From Hylemonella sp. (GTDB taxonomy: Bacteria > Pseudomonadota > Gammaproteobacteria > Burkholderiales > Burkholderiaceae_C), in contig NZ_JAPZSV010000002.1 of the NCBI RefSeq assembly GCF_027532185.1, positions 62,001 to 126,000 on the forward strand: 64,000 nt of DNA, read 5' to 3'. The position numbers were made by a program, and so were the translations under genes. A model generated the notes under the pieces. That model searched no databases. It was given only the letters and a program-made list of their open reading frames with translations, and was not told where the DNA came from. Shown piece by piece: positions 1 through 9,575 of the stretch. How positions within the stretch are numbered: position 1 is the stretch's first letter; each line of letters starts with the position of its first letter.

Positions 1-461
1 TCTCCAACGAGTTCCTGAACCTGACCCGTGGTTCCGGCCTGATCTCCAACATCTTCGACGGCTACGAGCCGCACAAGGGCGAGATCGGCGGCCGCAAGAA
101 CGGCGTGCTGATCTCCATGGACGCGGGTGAAATCTTCACCTACGCCCTGGGCAAGCTGGACGACCGCGGCCGCATGTTCGTCAAGGCCAACGATCCGGTA
201 TACGAAGGCATGATCGTCGGCATCCACAACCGCGACAACGACCTCGTCGTCAACGCCACGCGGACCAAGCAGCTGACCAACTTCCGTGTCAGCGGCAAGG
301 AAGACGCGATCAAGATCACGCCCCCGATCGAGTGCACGCTGGAGTACGGTGTGGAGTTCATCGAGGACGACGAACTGGTCGAGATCACGCCCAAGTCCAT
401 TCGTCTGCGCAAGCGTTTCCTGACCGAAAACGAGCGCAAGCGCGCTGGAAAAAATCTCTAA
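1..461 (+). CDS. typA: TypA/BipA ribosome-associated GTPase, C-terminal fragment
   Basis: The frame is open from base 3 and runs off the left edge, so only about the last 150 residues are present. The fragment holds the end of the EF-G-like domain and the TypA-specific C-terminal domain, with the family-typical stretches RKNGVLISM, YEGMIVG, KQLTNFR and the end RLRKRFLTENERKRA. The GTPase domain lies outside the window. TypA is a translational GTPase that binds the ribosome and helps 50S assembly and stress adaptation. It is the first gene of the plus-strand run. A palindromic repeat, not a clear terminator, follows it. Confidence 0.95.
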   Translation, partial: SNEFLNLTRGSGLISNIFDGYEPHKGEIGGRKNGVLISMDAGEIFTYALGKLDDRGRMFVKANDPVYEGMIVGIHNRDNDLVVNATRTKQLTNFRVSGKEDAIKITPPIECTLEYGVEFIEDDELVEITPKSIRLRKRFLTENERKRAGKNL

Positions 462-483
462 GGCCTGAACCCCCACGTGGGAC

Positions 484-561
484 GCCGTGGAACCGGCTTC
501 GCCGGGCCACTGGCGTCGTCCCCCTTCAAGGGGGAAGGCGGCCGCAGGCCGACTCAGGGGG
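484..561. repeat. REP-like palindromic intergenic repeat, copy 1
   Basis: The 110-base gap between typA and the transporter gene holds a structured repeat. It starts GCCGTGGA, contains CCCCC-TTCAA-GGGGG at 520-534, then a CGGCC-GCA-GGCCG hairpin, and ends CAGGGGG. The proximal C-run can pair with either G-run, so alternative stems are possible. A second, diverged copy lies at 42133-42218. Comparable C-run/G-run repeats are, as I recall, scattered between genes in Comamonadaceae genomes. Confidence 0.6.
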
Positions 562-571
562 CCTTCTGTCC

Positions 572-1447
572 ATGAAACTCACGCACCGGCGCGCGGTCTG
601 GTTGATGGTGGCGGTGACCCTCATGTGGTCCATCGCCGGCGTCGTCACACGCCAGCTCGAGGCGGCGCGCAGCTTCGAGGTCACGTTCTGGCGCAGCTTC
701 TTCACGGCGCTGGCGCTGCTCGTGATCCTGCCGCTGTGGCGCGGGCCGGGGCAGGTCTGGCGCCAGTTGCGCACGGCGCCGGCCGCGCTCTGGTGGTCAG
801 GCCTGTGCTGGAGCTTCATGTTCACCTCCTTCATGCTGGCGCTCACCATGACCAGCGTGGCGGCGGTGCTCGTGATCTCTGCGCTCAACCCCTTGTTCAC
901 GGCTCTGCTGTCCTGGATCCTCCTGCGCCAGCGCATCGCAGCCCACACCTGGGTGGCCATCGTGCTGGCCGGGCTCGGCATGGCCTGGATGTTCGGCGGC
1001 CAGCTCGCCGGTGAGGGTGGGGTGGGCCTGCTGGTAGCCCTGTGCGTGCCGCTGAGCGCCGCCGTGAACTGGATCGTGGTGCAGCATGCCCATGCCCAGG
1101 GCGAGGATGTGGATCTCATTCCCTCGGTGCTGGTCGGCGGTGCCCTGTCCGCCCTGCTGACCCTGCCGCTGGCGCTGCCGCTGCAGGCCACGGCCCACGA
1201 TGTCGGCCTGCTGGCCCTGCTGGGGGTGGTGCAGCTGGCCTTGCCCTGTACGCTGCTGGTGGTCTGCGCGCGGGCGCTCAAGGCGCCCGAGATCTCGCTG
1301 CTGGCGCAACTGGAGATCCTGTTCGGCATCCTGCTGGTCTGGATCTTCGCCGGCGAACGCCCGGCCAACGCGGTGCTACAGGGCGGGGCGCTGGTGCTGC
1401 TGGCGCTGTTGATGAATGAAGGTTTGAACTGGAAGAAGAGACGATGA
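572..1447 (+). CDS. DMT-superfamily (EamA) transporter
   Basis: The product is 291 residues and almost wholly hydrophobic, with about ten predicted membrane segments in two EamA-type halves of five. Its length and layout match RhaT/EamA exporters, which move metabolites or amino acids across the inner membrane; the substrate cannot be read from sequence. The ATG at 572 is chosen because the protein starts MKLTHRRAVWLM, directly before the first helix, while the same frame upstream runs through the repeat. Its stop overlaps the next start by four bases (ATGA), so the two genes are probably co-translated. Confidence 0.85.
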   Translation: MKLTHRRAVWLMVAVTLMWSIAGVVTRQLEAARSFEVTFWRSFFTALALLVILPLWRGPGQVWRQLRTAPAALWWSGLCWSFMFTSFMLALTMTSVAAVLVISALNPLFTALLSWILLRQRIAAHTWVAIVLAGLGMAWMFGGQLAGEGGVGLLVALCVPLSAAVNWIVVQHAHAQGEDVDLIPSVLVGGALSALLTLPLALPLQATAHDVGLLALLGVVQLALPCTLLVVCARALKAPEISLLAQLEILFGILLVWIFAGERPANAVLQGGALVLLALLMNEGLNWKKRR

Positions 1448-2559
1448 GCCTGAACCTCGCTTACACCTGTGCCGAAATCGTGACCGAAGTCCGGGGCCGC
1501 CTGGCTTGCATCACGCTGAACCGTCCGCGCGCACTCAACGCGCTGTCCCTGCCCATGATCCGCGCGCTCGCTGCAGCGCTGCTGGCCTGGCGTGACGATC
1601 CGGCGGTCGAGGCCGTGGCCATCCGGGGCATGGGCAAGGAGGGCCCGTTCGGCGCTTTCTGTGCCGGCGGTGACATCCGCTTCTTCCATCAGGCGGTGCT
1701 GCGTGGCGACGCCGAGCTGGAGGACTTTTTCACCGAGGAATACGCGCTCAACCACCTGATCCACCACTATCCCAAGCCCTACATCGCCTTCATGGACGGT
1801 GTGGTCATGGGCGGCGGCATGGGCATCAGCCAGGGCGCCCAGCTGCGCATCGTCACGTCGCGCACCAAGATGGCCATGCCGGAGACCAATATCGGTCTGT
1901 TCCCGGATGTCGGCGGTGGGTGGTTCCTGGCCCAGACGGCCGGACATGGCGGCGAGTGGCTGGCCTTGACGAGTGAGGTGATCGGGGCAGGGGACGCCCT
2001 GGCCCTGCAACTGGCGGACGCCTGTTTCGACGCCACCCGTCTGGGCGAGGCCTGGGATGCACTGGCCGCTCAAGCCAGCTATGACGCCCCCGGCCTGCAA
2101 GCCTGGCAACAGGCCTATCTCGCCCCGGCGCCTGCAGCGACGCTGCCGCTGGACACGATCGCGCGCTGCTTTGCGCACGACACTGTGCTGGCCATCGTCC
2201 AGGCCCTGGCGCAAGAGCCGGGGGAGTGGGCTGCGAGCACCTTGCAGGCCCTGCGCACGCATGCCCCGCTGATGCTGGAGGTCACGCTGCAGCAGATCCG
2301 ACGTGGCGCTGGCATGAGCCTGGCCGACGAACTGCGCATGGAGCGTGACATGGTGCGCCATTGCTTCAACACACGCCACCTCGATCGCTACATGACCGCC
2401 ACGGACACCATGGAAGGCATCCGTGCCCTGGTGATCGACAAGGACCGCACGCCGAAATGGAACCCGGCGCGGCTGGAGGATGTCACGTCGGCTATGGTCG
2501 AGGGCTTCTTCGTCTCGCCCTGGCCGGCGCACGCACACCCCCTGCGCGATCTGGCCTGA
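1444..2559 (+). CDS. 3-hydroxyisobutyryl-CoA hydrolase-like enoyl-CoA hydratase family protein
   Basis: This 371-residue crotonase-fold enzyme has the oxyanion-hole segments FCAGGDIRFF and GGGMGISQG. The segment PETNIGLFPDVGGG carries the Glu and Asp used by 3-hydroxyisobutyryl-CoA hydrolases. The length (about 370, against about 260 for plain hydratases) and the FPDVGG motif favour a valine-degradation hydrolase that releases 3-hydroxyisobutyrate from its CoA ester. A hydratase acting on a related acyl-CoA is the alternative. It overlaps the upstream transporter gene by four bases and ends two bases from the convergent anti-sigma gene. Confidence 0.8.
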   Translation: MSLNLAYTCAEIVTEVRGRLACITLNRPRALNALSLPMIRALAAALLAWRDDPAVEAVAIRGMGKEGPFGAFCAGGDIRFFHQAVLRGDAELEDFFTEEYALNHLIHHYPKPYIAFMDGVVMGGGMGISQGAQLRIVTSRTKMAMPETNIGLFPDVGGGWFLAQTAGHGGEWLALTSEVIGAGDALALQLADACFDATRLGEAWDALAAQASYDAPGLQAWQQAYLAPAPAATLPLDTIARCFAHDTVLAIVQALAQEPGEWAASTLQALRTHAPLMLEVTLQQIRRGAGMSLADELRMERDMVRHCFNTRHLDRYMTATDTMEGIRALVIDKDRTPKWNPARLEDVTSAMVEGFFVSPWPAHAHPLRDLA

Positions 2560-2560
2560 T

Positions 2561-3370
2561 TCAGAGCTGGTGGTGGACCGCTTGCGCCAGTTGCAGCAAT
2601 TGCGGACGCGTCAGTGTGCCTGACAGCGCATAGGCAAAACCCTCGTCCACCCAGTAGAAACCGGGCACCGGGCCTTCGGCGCTGTAGCGGAATTCCGTGC
2701 TGACACCGGGCGCACCCACCCCGCCAGGGGTGTTGCCCAGATAAAGCGTCACCCGCTCGCCGCGCGCATTCTGGTACATGAACTGGGCGCGGGCGCCTTC
2801 ATCGCCGGGCAGCAGGCGACCGCCGACCAGCTCATACCCCTGTTCGTTCAGCCGGGGCAGCTTGAGCGGACGGCCCAGGCGTTTGGACAACCACTGCACC
2901 AGGTGCTCTTCCTGAGCAGAACTCACCTCGACCGGATGGCGGACTTCAGGCGCATAGACCGCATGCGCCAGCGCAGCCTGGTGCACGAACTCGCGTGCCG
3001 GCTGCTGGCGGGCCAGCAACTCGGCCGCAGATCCCTGCTGCTGCCCATGCGTGAACCAGCCCAGGCCAAACGCCAGGGTGACGCTGGCAGCCATGCCCCC
3101 CCAGCGCCACCACTGTTGCACCTGCCGGCGGGCGTGTTGTGCCTGGCCGGCGGCGGCCAGCAGGGACGCCGGGACCGGCTCGGCCAGCACGTCCCCATGC
3201 AGTCGGCGCAAGGCGTCACGCTGGCGCTGCCAGGCTTGCAGTGTGGCGCTGGCCTGCGGATCCTCCGCCAGCCTGCGCTCGATGGCGGCCCGCTCGTCGG
3301 CATCGAGCCGGCCGTCGAGCAGGGCGTGCAGATCGGCTTCGGCGACAGGGTGGTCGGGACGCTTATCCAT
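2561..3370 (-). CDS. Anti-sigma factor, membrane-anchored
   Basis: The protein is 269 residues. A short acidic N-terminal segment (LHALLDGRLDADERAAIERRL) resembles the sigma-binding domain of RsiW-like anti-sigma factors but lacks the zinc-binding HxxxCxxC. One membrane helix lies at about residues 91-107, followed by a periplasmic domain of about 160 residues. It lies 15 bases downstream of the ECF sigma gene, the usual sigma/anti-sigma order. Inference: it holds the sigma factor at the membrane until a periplasmic signal releases it. Confidence 0.8.
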   Translation of the reverse strand: MDKRPDHPVAEADLHALLDGRLDADERAAIERRLAEDPQASATLQAWQRQRDALRRLHGDVLAEPVPASLLAAAGQAQHARRQVQQWWRWGGMAASVTLAFGLGWFTHGQQQGSAAELLARQQPAREFVHQAALAHAVYAPEVRHPVEVSSAQEEHLVQWLSKRLGRPLKLPRLNEQGYELVGGRLLPGDEGARAQFMYQNARGERVTLYLGNTPGGVGAPGVSTEFRYSAEGPVPGFYWVDEGFAYALSGTLTRPQLLQLAQAVHHQL

Positions 3371-3385
3371 GGCGGTCTTCAGTCT

Positions 3386-3934
3386 TCATTTCAGTCGCCG
3401 CAGGGGCGGCGTCACGGATTCGGTGGCTGCAACGCTGCCGCGGGCCGGTGGATCTGCCGATATGTCCATCAGTTCCTGCAGCCGGCTGCGCGCCCGCGAC
3501 AGGCGCGACATCACGGTGCCCACCGGCACGCCCGTGATCTTCGCGACTTCGGCATAGGACAGGTCTTCCAGGGTGACCAGCAGCAAGACCGCGCGCTGTT
3601 CCTCGGGCAGGCGCAGCAGGCAGCGCTGCAGGTCGATGGCGCTGTCCGCGCCGGAGGCGGGCGCCGCGGGTTCCTGGTCCAGTTCGGACAGGTCCAGAGG
3701 ATGGGCCAGGTCACCCTGGCGCACGCGGAGGCGGACCTGGCTCACATACAGGTTGTGCATGATCGTGAACAGCCAGGCTCGCAGATCCGAGCCCGCCAGC
3801 CACAGCCGCCACTTGGCGCAGGCACGCTCCAGCGTGTCCTGCACCAAGTCGTCGCAGGCCCAGGCATCACCGGTCAGCGCCCGTGCGTAGCGGCGCAAGG
3901 CGGGGATGTGCGCGATCAGGGGTTGCCGGTTCAT
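3386..3934 (-). CDS. ECF-family RNA polymerase sigma factor
   Basis: The protein is 182 residues with the two ECF domains only. Region 2 contains WACDDLVQDTLERA and region 4 contains LSYAEVAKITGVPVGTVMSR followed by the recognition helix RLSRARSRL. It sits between a lipoprotein gene (38 bases upstream) and the anti-sigma gene (15 bases downstream) on the same strand. The signal is unknown; related sigma/anti-sigma/lipoprotein sets are often linked to envelope or oxidative stress. Confidence 0.9.
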   Translation of the reverse strand: MNRQPLIAHIPALRRYARALTGDAWACDDLVQDTLERACAKWRLWLAGSDLRAWLFTIMHNLYVSQVRLRVRQGDLAHPLDLSELDQEPAAPASGADSAIDLQRCLLRLPEEQRAVLLLVTLEDLSYAEVAKITGVPVGTVMSRLSRARSRLQELMDISADPPARGSVAATESVTPPLRRLK

Positions 3935-3972
3935 CGATGTACGAGCTTTATACCGCGCACCGGCCGATCAGA

Positions 3973-4368
3973 TCAGGGGCGGGCCAGCTGCCAGACCTTG
4001 TTGAAGCCGTCGCCGGTACGGTCGCCCGGTTTCATGTCCTTGGCCCAGAAGTACAGGGGTTTGCCCTTGAAGGCCCACTGCTTCTTGCCGTCATCGCGGG
4101 TGATGACGCTGTAGTCGCCGCTGGCCCGGTCCGTGTCAGCCGCCATGAAGGGCGGCCAATTGGTGGCACAGGGGCCGTTGCAGACCGATTTGCCGCTGCC
4201 GGCCGTGTCACGGTCGAAGGTGTAAAGCGTCATGCCGTTGGGGCCGGTCAGTACGCCGTCGGATACTTTGGCGGGGCCTGCGCCCATCGACGCACAGCCG
4301 GCCAGCAAGGCCGAACCCAGGGTGAGAGACAGGAAGGCGCGCTTGGCGCGGGATACGGTCAAGGTCAT
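3973..4368 (-). CDS. Lipoprotein of the COG4315 / PF03640 repeat family
   Basis: The product is 131 residues with a lipoprotein signal peptide ending LLAGCAS. It carries two copies of the short repeat typical of this secreted family (GMTLYTFDRD and KPLYFWAKD, with CNGPCATNWPPF between them). The function is unknown. The start at 4368 is chosen because GGAG sits six bases before it; an in-frame ATG at 4374 lies immediately after that GGAG and is too close. The gene leads the lipoprotein-sigma-anti-sigma operon and has a candidate ECF promoter upstream. Confidence 0.85.
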   Translation of the reverse strand: MTLTVSRAKRAFLSLTLGSALLAGCASMGAGPAKVSDGVLTGPNGMTLYTFDRDTAGSGKSVCNGPCATNWPPFMAADTDRASGDYSVITRDDGKKQWAFKGKPLYFWAKDMKPGDRTGDGFNKVWQLARP

Positions 4369-4410
4369 GGTCATCTCCGTCGGTTTGCGGCACAAAAGCG
4401 TGCTCAACGG

Positions 4411-4440
4411 GATGAACGCCAGACGGCCCCGGTTTATTCC
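4411..4440 (-). promoter_or_regulatory. Candidate ECF-type promoter of the sigma factor operon
   Basis: Reading the minus strand, GGAATAAA (4440-4433) is followed after 14 bases by CGTTCATC (4418-4411). A GGAAT-type -35 with a CGTT-type -10 is the usual look of ECF sigma promoters and differs from the sigma-70 consensus. Transcription would start near 4405, about 37 bases before the lipoprotein ATG. This suggests the sigma factor activates its own operon. Inference from motif and position only. Confidence 0.5.
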
Positions 4441-4457
4441 ACCAGGTCGAAAATAAA

Positions 4458-4931
4458 TCAGCGACTGCGGCTCTTGAGGGCGCGCTCCACCTCGCGCTTG
4501 CCCTCCCGCTCCTTGATGGTGTCGCGCTTGTCGTGCTCGGCCTTGCCTTTGGCGAGGCCAATCTCGCACTTCACCTTGCCGTTCTTCCAGTGCAGGTTCA
4601 GCGGCACCAGGGTGTAGCCCTTCTGCTCCACCTTGCCGATCAGGCGCTTGATCTCGTCCTTCTTGAGCAGCAGCTTCTTGGTGCGTACGGCATCGGGCCG
4701 GACATGGGTGGACGCGGTCTTGAGCGGGTTGATCTGGCAGCCGATGATGTACATCTCGCCGTCACGGATGACCACATAGCCGTCGGTGAGCTGGACCTTG
4801 CCCTCGCGCACCGCCTTGACCTCCCAGCCTTCCAGCACCATGCCGGCTTCGAAGCGTTCCTCGATGAAATAGTTGAAGATGGCCTTCTTGTTGTCGGCAA
4901 TCCGGCTGGATGTTTCAGGTTTTTTGGCCAT
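4458..4931 (-). CDS. smpB: SsrA (tmRNA)-binding protein SmpB
   Basis: The protein is 157 residues, the normal length. It has the N-terminal core ([20 protein letters not shown]), the conserved [14 protein letters not shown], and the basic C-terminal tail ([19 protein letters not shown]) that enters the empty mRNA channel. With tmRNA it rescues stalled ribosomes in trans-translation. It is divergent from ratA, an arrangement conserved in many proteobacteria. The ssrA RNA gene is not in this window. Confidence 0.97.
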   Translation of the reverse strand: MAKKPETSSRIADNKKAIFNYFIEERFEAGMVLEGWEVKAVREGKVQLTDGYVVIRDGEMYIIGCQINPLKTASTHVRPDAVRTKKLLLKKDEIKRLIGKVEQKGYTLVPLNLHWKNGKVKCEIGLAKGKAEHDKRDTIKEREGKREVERALKSRSR

Positions 4932-4995
4932 GCATTCTCATGTGGGGGCGGGCACCAAACTTACAATCCGGTCTGGGCCGCGAGTCCAGCATTCT

Positions 4996-5439
4996 ATGAA
5001 AACCGTGCACAAGTCCGTTCTGATCTGGTACAGCCCGCAGGAAATGTACGAACTGGTCACTGGTGTGGCCGACTATCCCCAGTTTCTGCCCTGGTGCGAC
5101 CATGCCCGGGTGCTCGAAGCCCACGATGGCGGTGTCACGGCCGAGGTCGGCATCGCCTTCAGCGGCATCCGCCAGACCTTCACCACCCGCAACACGCATC
5201 TGCCGGGCAGCGCCGTGAAGATGCAGCTGGTCAACGGGCCCTTTTCGCAGCTTGATGGCCACTGGTCCTTCACGCCCGTCGGGCAGGGGCAGCAGCGCGC
5301 CTGCAAGGTCGAGCTGGTGCTGAACTATGGCTTTTCCAATGCCTTGCTGGGCAAGCTTGTGGGGCCGGTCTTCGACAAGATCGCTGCCAGCATGGTCGAT
5401 GCTTTCGTCAAGCGGGCGGAGCAGGTCTACGGGGCCTGA
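4996..5439 (+). CDS. ratA: RatA / COQ10-like START-domain protein
   Basis: The protein is 147 residues of the SRPBCC (START-like) fold, with YSPQEMYELVTGVADYPQFLPWC and the C-terminal amphipathic helix MVDAFVKRAEQVYG typical of RatA/COQ10. Two roles are described for this family: a ribosome-association toxin and a ubiquinone-binding chaperone. In most proteobacteria the quinone role seems likely. A TACAAT -10 box at 4962-4967 lies about 28 bases before the ATG. It is divergent from smpB and followed seven bases later by rnfH, the classic ratA-ratB pair. Confidence 0.9.
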   Translation: MKTVHKSVLIWYSPQEMYELVTGVADYPQFLPWCDHARVLEAHDGGVTAEVGIAFSGIRQTFTTRNTHLPGSAVKMQLVNGPFSQLDGHWSFTPVGQGQQRACKVELVLNYGFSNALLGKLVGPVFDKIAASMVDAFVKRAEQVYGA

Positions 5440-5446
5440 GACGGGC

Positions 5447-5770
5447 ATGCAGATCACCCTCGCCTTCGCGCCGTCTGCGCGCCACGTCGATGAGCTCGTG
5501 CTGGAGCTGCCTGCAGGAACGACCGTCCGACAGGCGCTGGTCGCCAGCGGATGGATCGAGCGCTATCCGGAGACGGCGACAGCCCCCCTGGGGGTCTGGG
5601 GTCGCAAGGCCGGGCCCGAACAGCTCCTGCGAGCGGGGGACAGGGTAGAGATCTACCGCCCGCTGCGGGTCGATCCCAAAGTGGCCCGGCGCGAGCGTTT
5701 TGCAAAGCAGGGTGCAGGAACGGCCGGTTTGTTTGCCAAGCGTCGCGCCGGGGCCAAGGCCGGCTATTGA
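5447..5770 (+). CDS. rnfH: RnfH (RatB / PasI) family ubiquitin-like protein
   Basis: This 107-residue protein has a beta-grasp fold of the RnfH family, with TVRQALVASGWIERYPE, VGVWGRKA-type turns (here LGVWGRKAGPEQLLRAGDRVEIYRPL split across two strands) and the conserved DPKVARRERF. It is paired with ratA, with the start seven bases after the ratA stop. In E. coli the homologue was proposed as antitoxin to RatA; in other bacteria it associates with Rnf electron transport genes, none of which are seen here. Confidence 0.88.
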   Translation: MQITLAFAPSARHVDELVLELPAGTTVRQALVASGWIERYPETATAPLGVWGRKAGPEQLLRAGDRVEIYRPLRVDPKVARRERFAKQGAGTAGLFAKRRAGAKAGY

Positions 5771-5789
5771 GTCACCTGCGCTGTCTCAA

Positions 5790-6275
5790 TCAGCGGCAGT
5801 TCTCATTGATGATGGTCTGGAGCCGCTGGCTCTCGCTTGACAGACCGGCTTCGTCCAGAAACTCACGTTCGCCCTTCTCGTTGATCCGCGCGATGCGTGC
5901 CCCCGAGTCGATACCGGCTTTGGCCTGCTGCGCGCGGCTGCAGTTCTCAGCGCGGACCCGGGCGTTGCGTTCCTCCTCTTCCTTGCGCTTGGCTGCTTCG
6001 GCCGCTTCCGCCTGCTGGCGTTTTTCCTGCAAGCTCTTGTCGACACCAGCCTGTGCGGCGGCCGGTGCTGCGGCGGGCGCGGGCGCAGCCGGGGCGGGCA
6101 GTGCCGAGCCTCGGCCACCCGGCCGCTTGAGGATGTTCTTGTCCGGCACATCGGCCGGCGGCGGCCGGTCGCTGAAAACCTTGCGGCCATCCTTGTCCAG
6201 CCATTGCCATTGGGCACTGGCCGTCAGCGCATACAGGCAGGCGGCCAGGATGATGAGGGGGCGGATCATGTTCAT
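5790..6275 (-). CDS. DUF4124 domain periplasmic protein
   Basis: The 161-residue protein has an N-terminal signal peptide (IRPLIILAACLYALTASA). It is followed at once by the DUF4124 motif WQWLDKDGRKVFSDRPPP, an Ala/Pro linker, and a charged, probably coiled-coil region rich in Lys/Glu/Arg (about residues 70-105). The function is unknown. The start could also be the ATG at 6269, which has AGG at a better distance. It is convergent with rnfH and divergent from guaB, a common betaproteobacterial neighbourhood. Confidence 0.82.
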   Translation of the reverse strand: MNMIRPLIILAACLYALTASAQWQWLDKDGRKVFSDRPPPADVPDKNILKRPGGRGSALPAPAAPAPAAAPAAAQAGVDKSLQEKRQQAEAAEAAKRKEEEERNARVRAENCSRAQQAKAGIDSGARIARINEKGEREFLDEAGLSSESQRLQTIINENCR

Positions 6276-6346
6276 GCCTGCAGTGTAGCGCCGTGGCGCC
6301 AGATTTCCGGCCCTGCCCAAGGCTGTTGTGGCATTGCCGCAGCGGG

Positions 6347-6380
6347 CTCGGCAGCGCAGCGCTGCCGAGGCGGGTACAAT
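6347..6380 (+). promoter_or_regulatory. guaB promoter -10 with overlapping palindrome
   Basis: A TACAAT -10 box at 6375-6380 lies 22 bases before the guaB ATG. Directly upstream, where the -35 and spacer should be, is a perfect 10-bp inverted repeat, CTCGGCAGCG (6347-6356) and CGCTGCCGAG (6360-6369), with a three-base centre. No TTGACA-like -35 is visible. The palindrome may be an operator or activator site controlling guanine nucleotide synthesis. Confidence 0.45.
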
Positions 6381-6399
6381 CCGTTTTTTGGAGCTTTGA

Positions 6400-7872
<1,473 letters not shown>

Positions 7873-7888
7873 CCGTCCGCAACACCCA

Positions 7889-7918
7889 GGCCCGAACACT
7901 GCAAGCGGCGTTCGGGCC
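7889..7918 (+). terminator. Hairpin between guaB and guaA
   Basis: GGCCCGAAC (7889-7897) and GTTCGGGCC (7910-7918) form a perfect 9-bp stem with a 12-base loop, followed by TTGATCTTTTCT. The U-tract is weak, so it may be a partial terminator or an mRNA-stabilising hairpin that tunes guaA relative to guaB. Confidence 0.5.
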
Positions 7919-7935
7919 TTGATCTTTTCTAAGCC

Positions 7936-9549
7936 ATGCAACACCAGAAGATCCTCATCCTCGATTTCGGCTCCCAGGTCACCCAGCTGATCGCACGCCG
8001 TGTGCGCGAGGCGCATGTGTACTGCGAGGTCCATCCCTGCGACGTGACGGACGACTGGGTACGTGCGTACGCGGCCGACGGCCAGCTCAAGGGCGTGATC
8101 CTCTCGGGCAGCCATGCCAGCGTCTATGAGGAAAGCACCGACAAGGCCCCACAGGCCGTGTTCGAACTCGGCGTGCCGGTGCTGGGCATCTGCTACGGTA
8201 TGCAGACCATGGCCCAGCAGCTGGGCGGCAAGGTCGAGAGCGGCCACCAGCGCGAGTTCGGCTATGCCGAGGTGCGGGCCCACGGCCATACGGCCCTGCT
8301 CAAGGACATCGCGGACTTCACCACGGCCGAAGGCTACGGCATGCTCAAGGTCTGGATGAGCCATGGCGACAAGGTCACCGAGCTGCCGCCGGGCTTCAAG
8401 CTCATGGCGTCCACACCGAGCTGTCCCATTGCCGGCATGGCCAACGAGGCGCGCAGGTTCTACGCCGTGCAGTTCCACCCCGAGGTCACGCACACCGTGC
8501 AGGGCCGTGCCTTGCTGGAGCGCTTCGTGCTGCAGATCTGCGGCGTGCAGGCCGACTGGATCATGAAGGACCACATCGCGGAGGCTGTCGAGGCCATCCG
8601 CAAGCAGGTGGGCGACGAGGAGGTCATCCTGGGCCTGTCTGGCGGCGTCGATTCTTCCGTGGCCGCGGCGCTGATCCACCGCGCCATCGGCGACCAGTTG
8701 ACCTGCGTCTTCGTGGACCACGGTCTGCTGCGACTCAACGAGGGCGACATGGTGATGGACATGTTCGCCGGCAAGCTGCACGCCAGGGTGATCCGTGTCG
8801 ATGCCAGCGAGCTCTTCCTGGGCAAGCTGGCCGGCGTGAGCGACCCCGAGCAGAAGCGCAAGATCATCGGGGGCCTGTTCGTCGATGTCTTCAAGGCCGA
8901 GGCAGCCAAGCTCAAGGGGGATGGCGCCAAGGGAGCCAAATGGCTGGCCCAGGGCACGATCTACCCTGACGTCATCGAGTCGGGCGGCGCCAAGAGCAAG
9001 AAGGCCGTGACCATCAAGAGCCACCACAATGTCGGCGGCCTGCCCGAGCAGCTCGGCCTCAAGCTCCTGGAGCCACTGCGCGACCTGTTCAAGGACGAGG
9101 TGCGCGAGCTGGGCGTGGCCCTGGGCCTGCCGCACGACATGGTCTACCGCCACCCCTTCCCGGGCCCGGGCCTGGGTGTGCGCATCCTGGGTGAAGTGAG
9201 AAAGGAATACGCCGACCTGCTGCGCCGCGCCGACGCCATCTTCATCGAGGAACTGCGCAACTTCAAGGACGAGGCCACGGGCAAGACCTGGTACGACCTG
9301 ACCAGCCAGGCCTTCACGGTGTTCCTGCCGGTCAAGAGCGTGGGCGTGATGGGCGACGGCCGAACCTACGACTACGTCGTGGCTCTGCGCGCGGTGCAGA
9401 CCAGTGACTTCATGACAGCGGATTGGGCCGAGCTGCCCTATGCCTTGCTCAAGAAGGTCTCGGGCCGCATCATCAACGAGGTGCGCGGGATCAACCGTGT
9501 GACCTACGACGTGAGCTCCAAGCCGCCAGCCACGATCGAGTGGGAATGA
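7936..9549 (+). CDS. guaA: GMP synthase (glutamine-hydrolysing)
   Basis: The enzyme has 537 residues with three domains. The class I glutamine amidotransferase carries Cys86 in GICYGM and the His/Glu pair in QFHPEV. The ATP-pyrophosphatase P-loop SGGVDSS lies at about 235-241. The C-terminal dimerisation domain ends PPATIEWE, the family-typical end. It converts XMP to GMP with glutamine and ATP. It follows guaB in the same direction with a hairpin between them, and is convergent with the PcfJ-like gene. Confidence 0.98.
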   Translation: MQHQKILILDFGSQVTQLIARRVREAHVYCEVHPCDVTDDWVRAYAADGQLKGVILSGSHASVYEESTDKAPQAVFELGVPVLGICYGMQTMAQQLGGKVESGHQREFGYAEVRAHGHTALLKDIADFTTAEGYGMLKVWMSHGDKVTELPPGFKLMASTPSCPIAGMANEARRFYAVQFHPEVTHTVQGRALLERFVLQICGVQADWIMKDHIAEAVEAIRKQVGDEEVILGLSGGVDSSVAAALIHRAIGDQLTCVFVDHGLLRLNEGDMVMDMFAGKLHARVIRVDASELFLGKLAGVSDPEQKRKIIGGLFVDVFKAEAAKLKGDGAKGAKWLAQGTIYPDVIESGGAKSKKAVTIKSHHNVGGLPEQLGLKLLEPLRDLFKDEVRELGVALGLPHDMVYRHPFPGPGLGVRILGEVRKEYADLLRRADAIFIEELRNFKDEATGKTWYDLTSQAFTVFLPVKSVGVMGDGRTYDYVVALRAVQTSDFMTADWAELPYALLKKVSGRIINEVRGINRVTYDVSSKPPATIEWE

Positions 9550-9556
9550 GGCCCGC

Positions 9557-9575
9557 GACCGGCATCTAGCCGGTC
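9557..9575. terminator. Bidirectional hairpin between guaA and the PcfJ-like gene
   Basis: GACCGGC (9557-9563) and GCCGGTC (9569-9575) form a perfect 7-bp stem with a five-base loop. The loop carries the stop codon of the minus-strand PcfJ-like gene. No T-run follows on either strand, so termination here would be weak or Rho-assisted. Confidence 0.35.

Noticed and set aside
526-2538. Long minus-strand open frame opposite the DMT and hydrolase genes
   Set aside because: It overlaps two genes with clear motifs and a repeat, and its own translation shows nothing recognisable.
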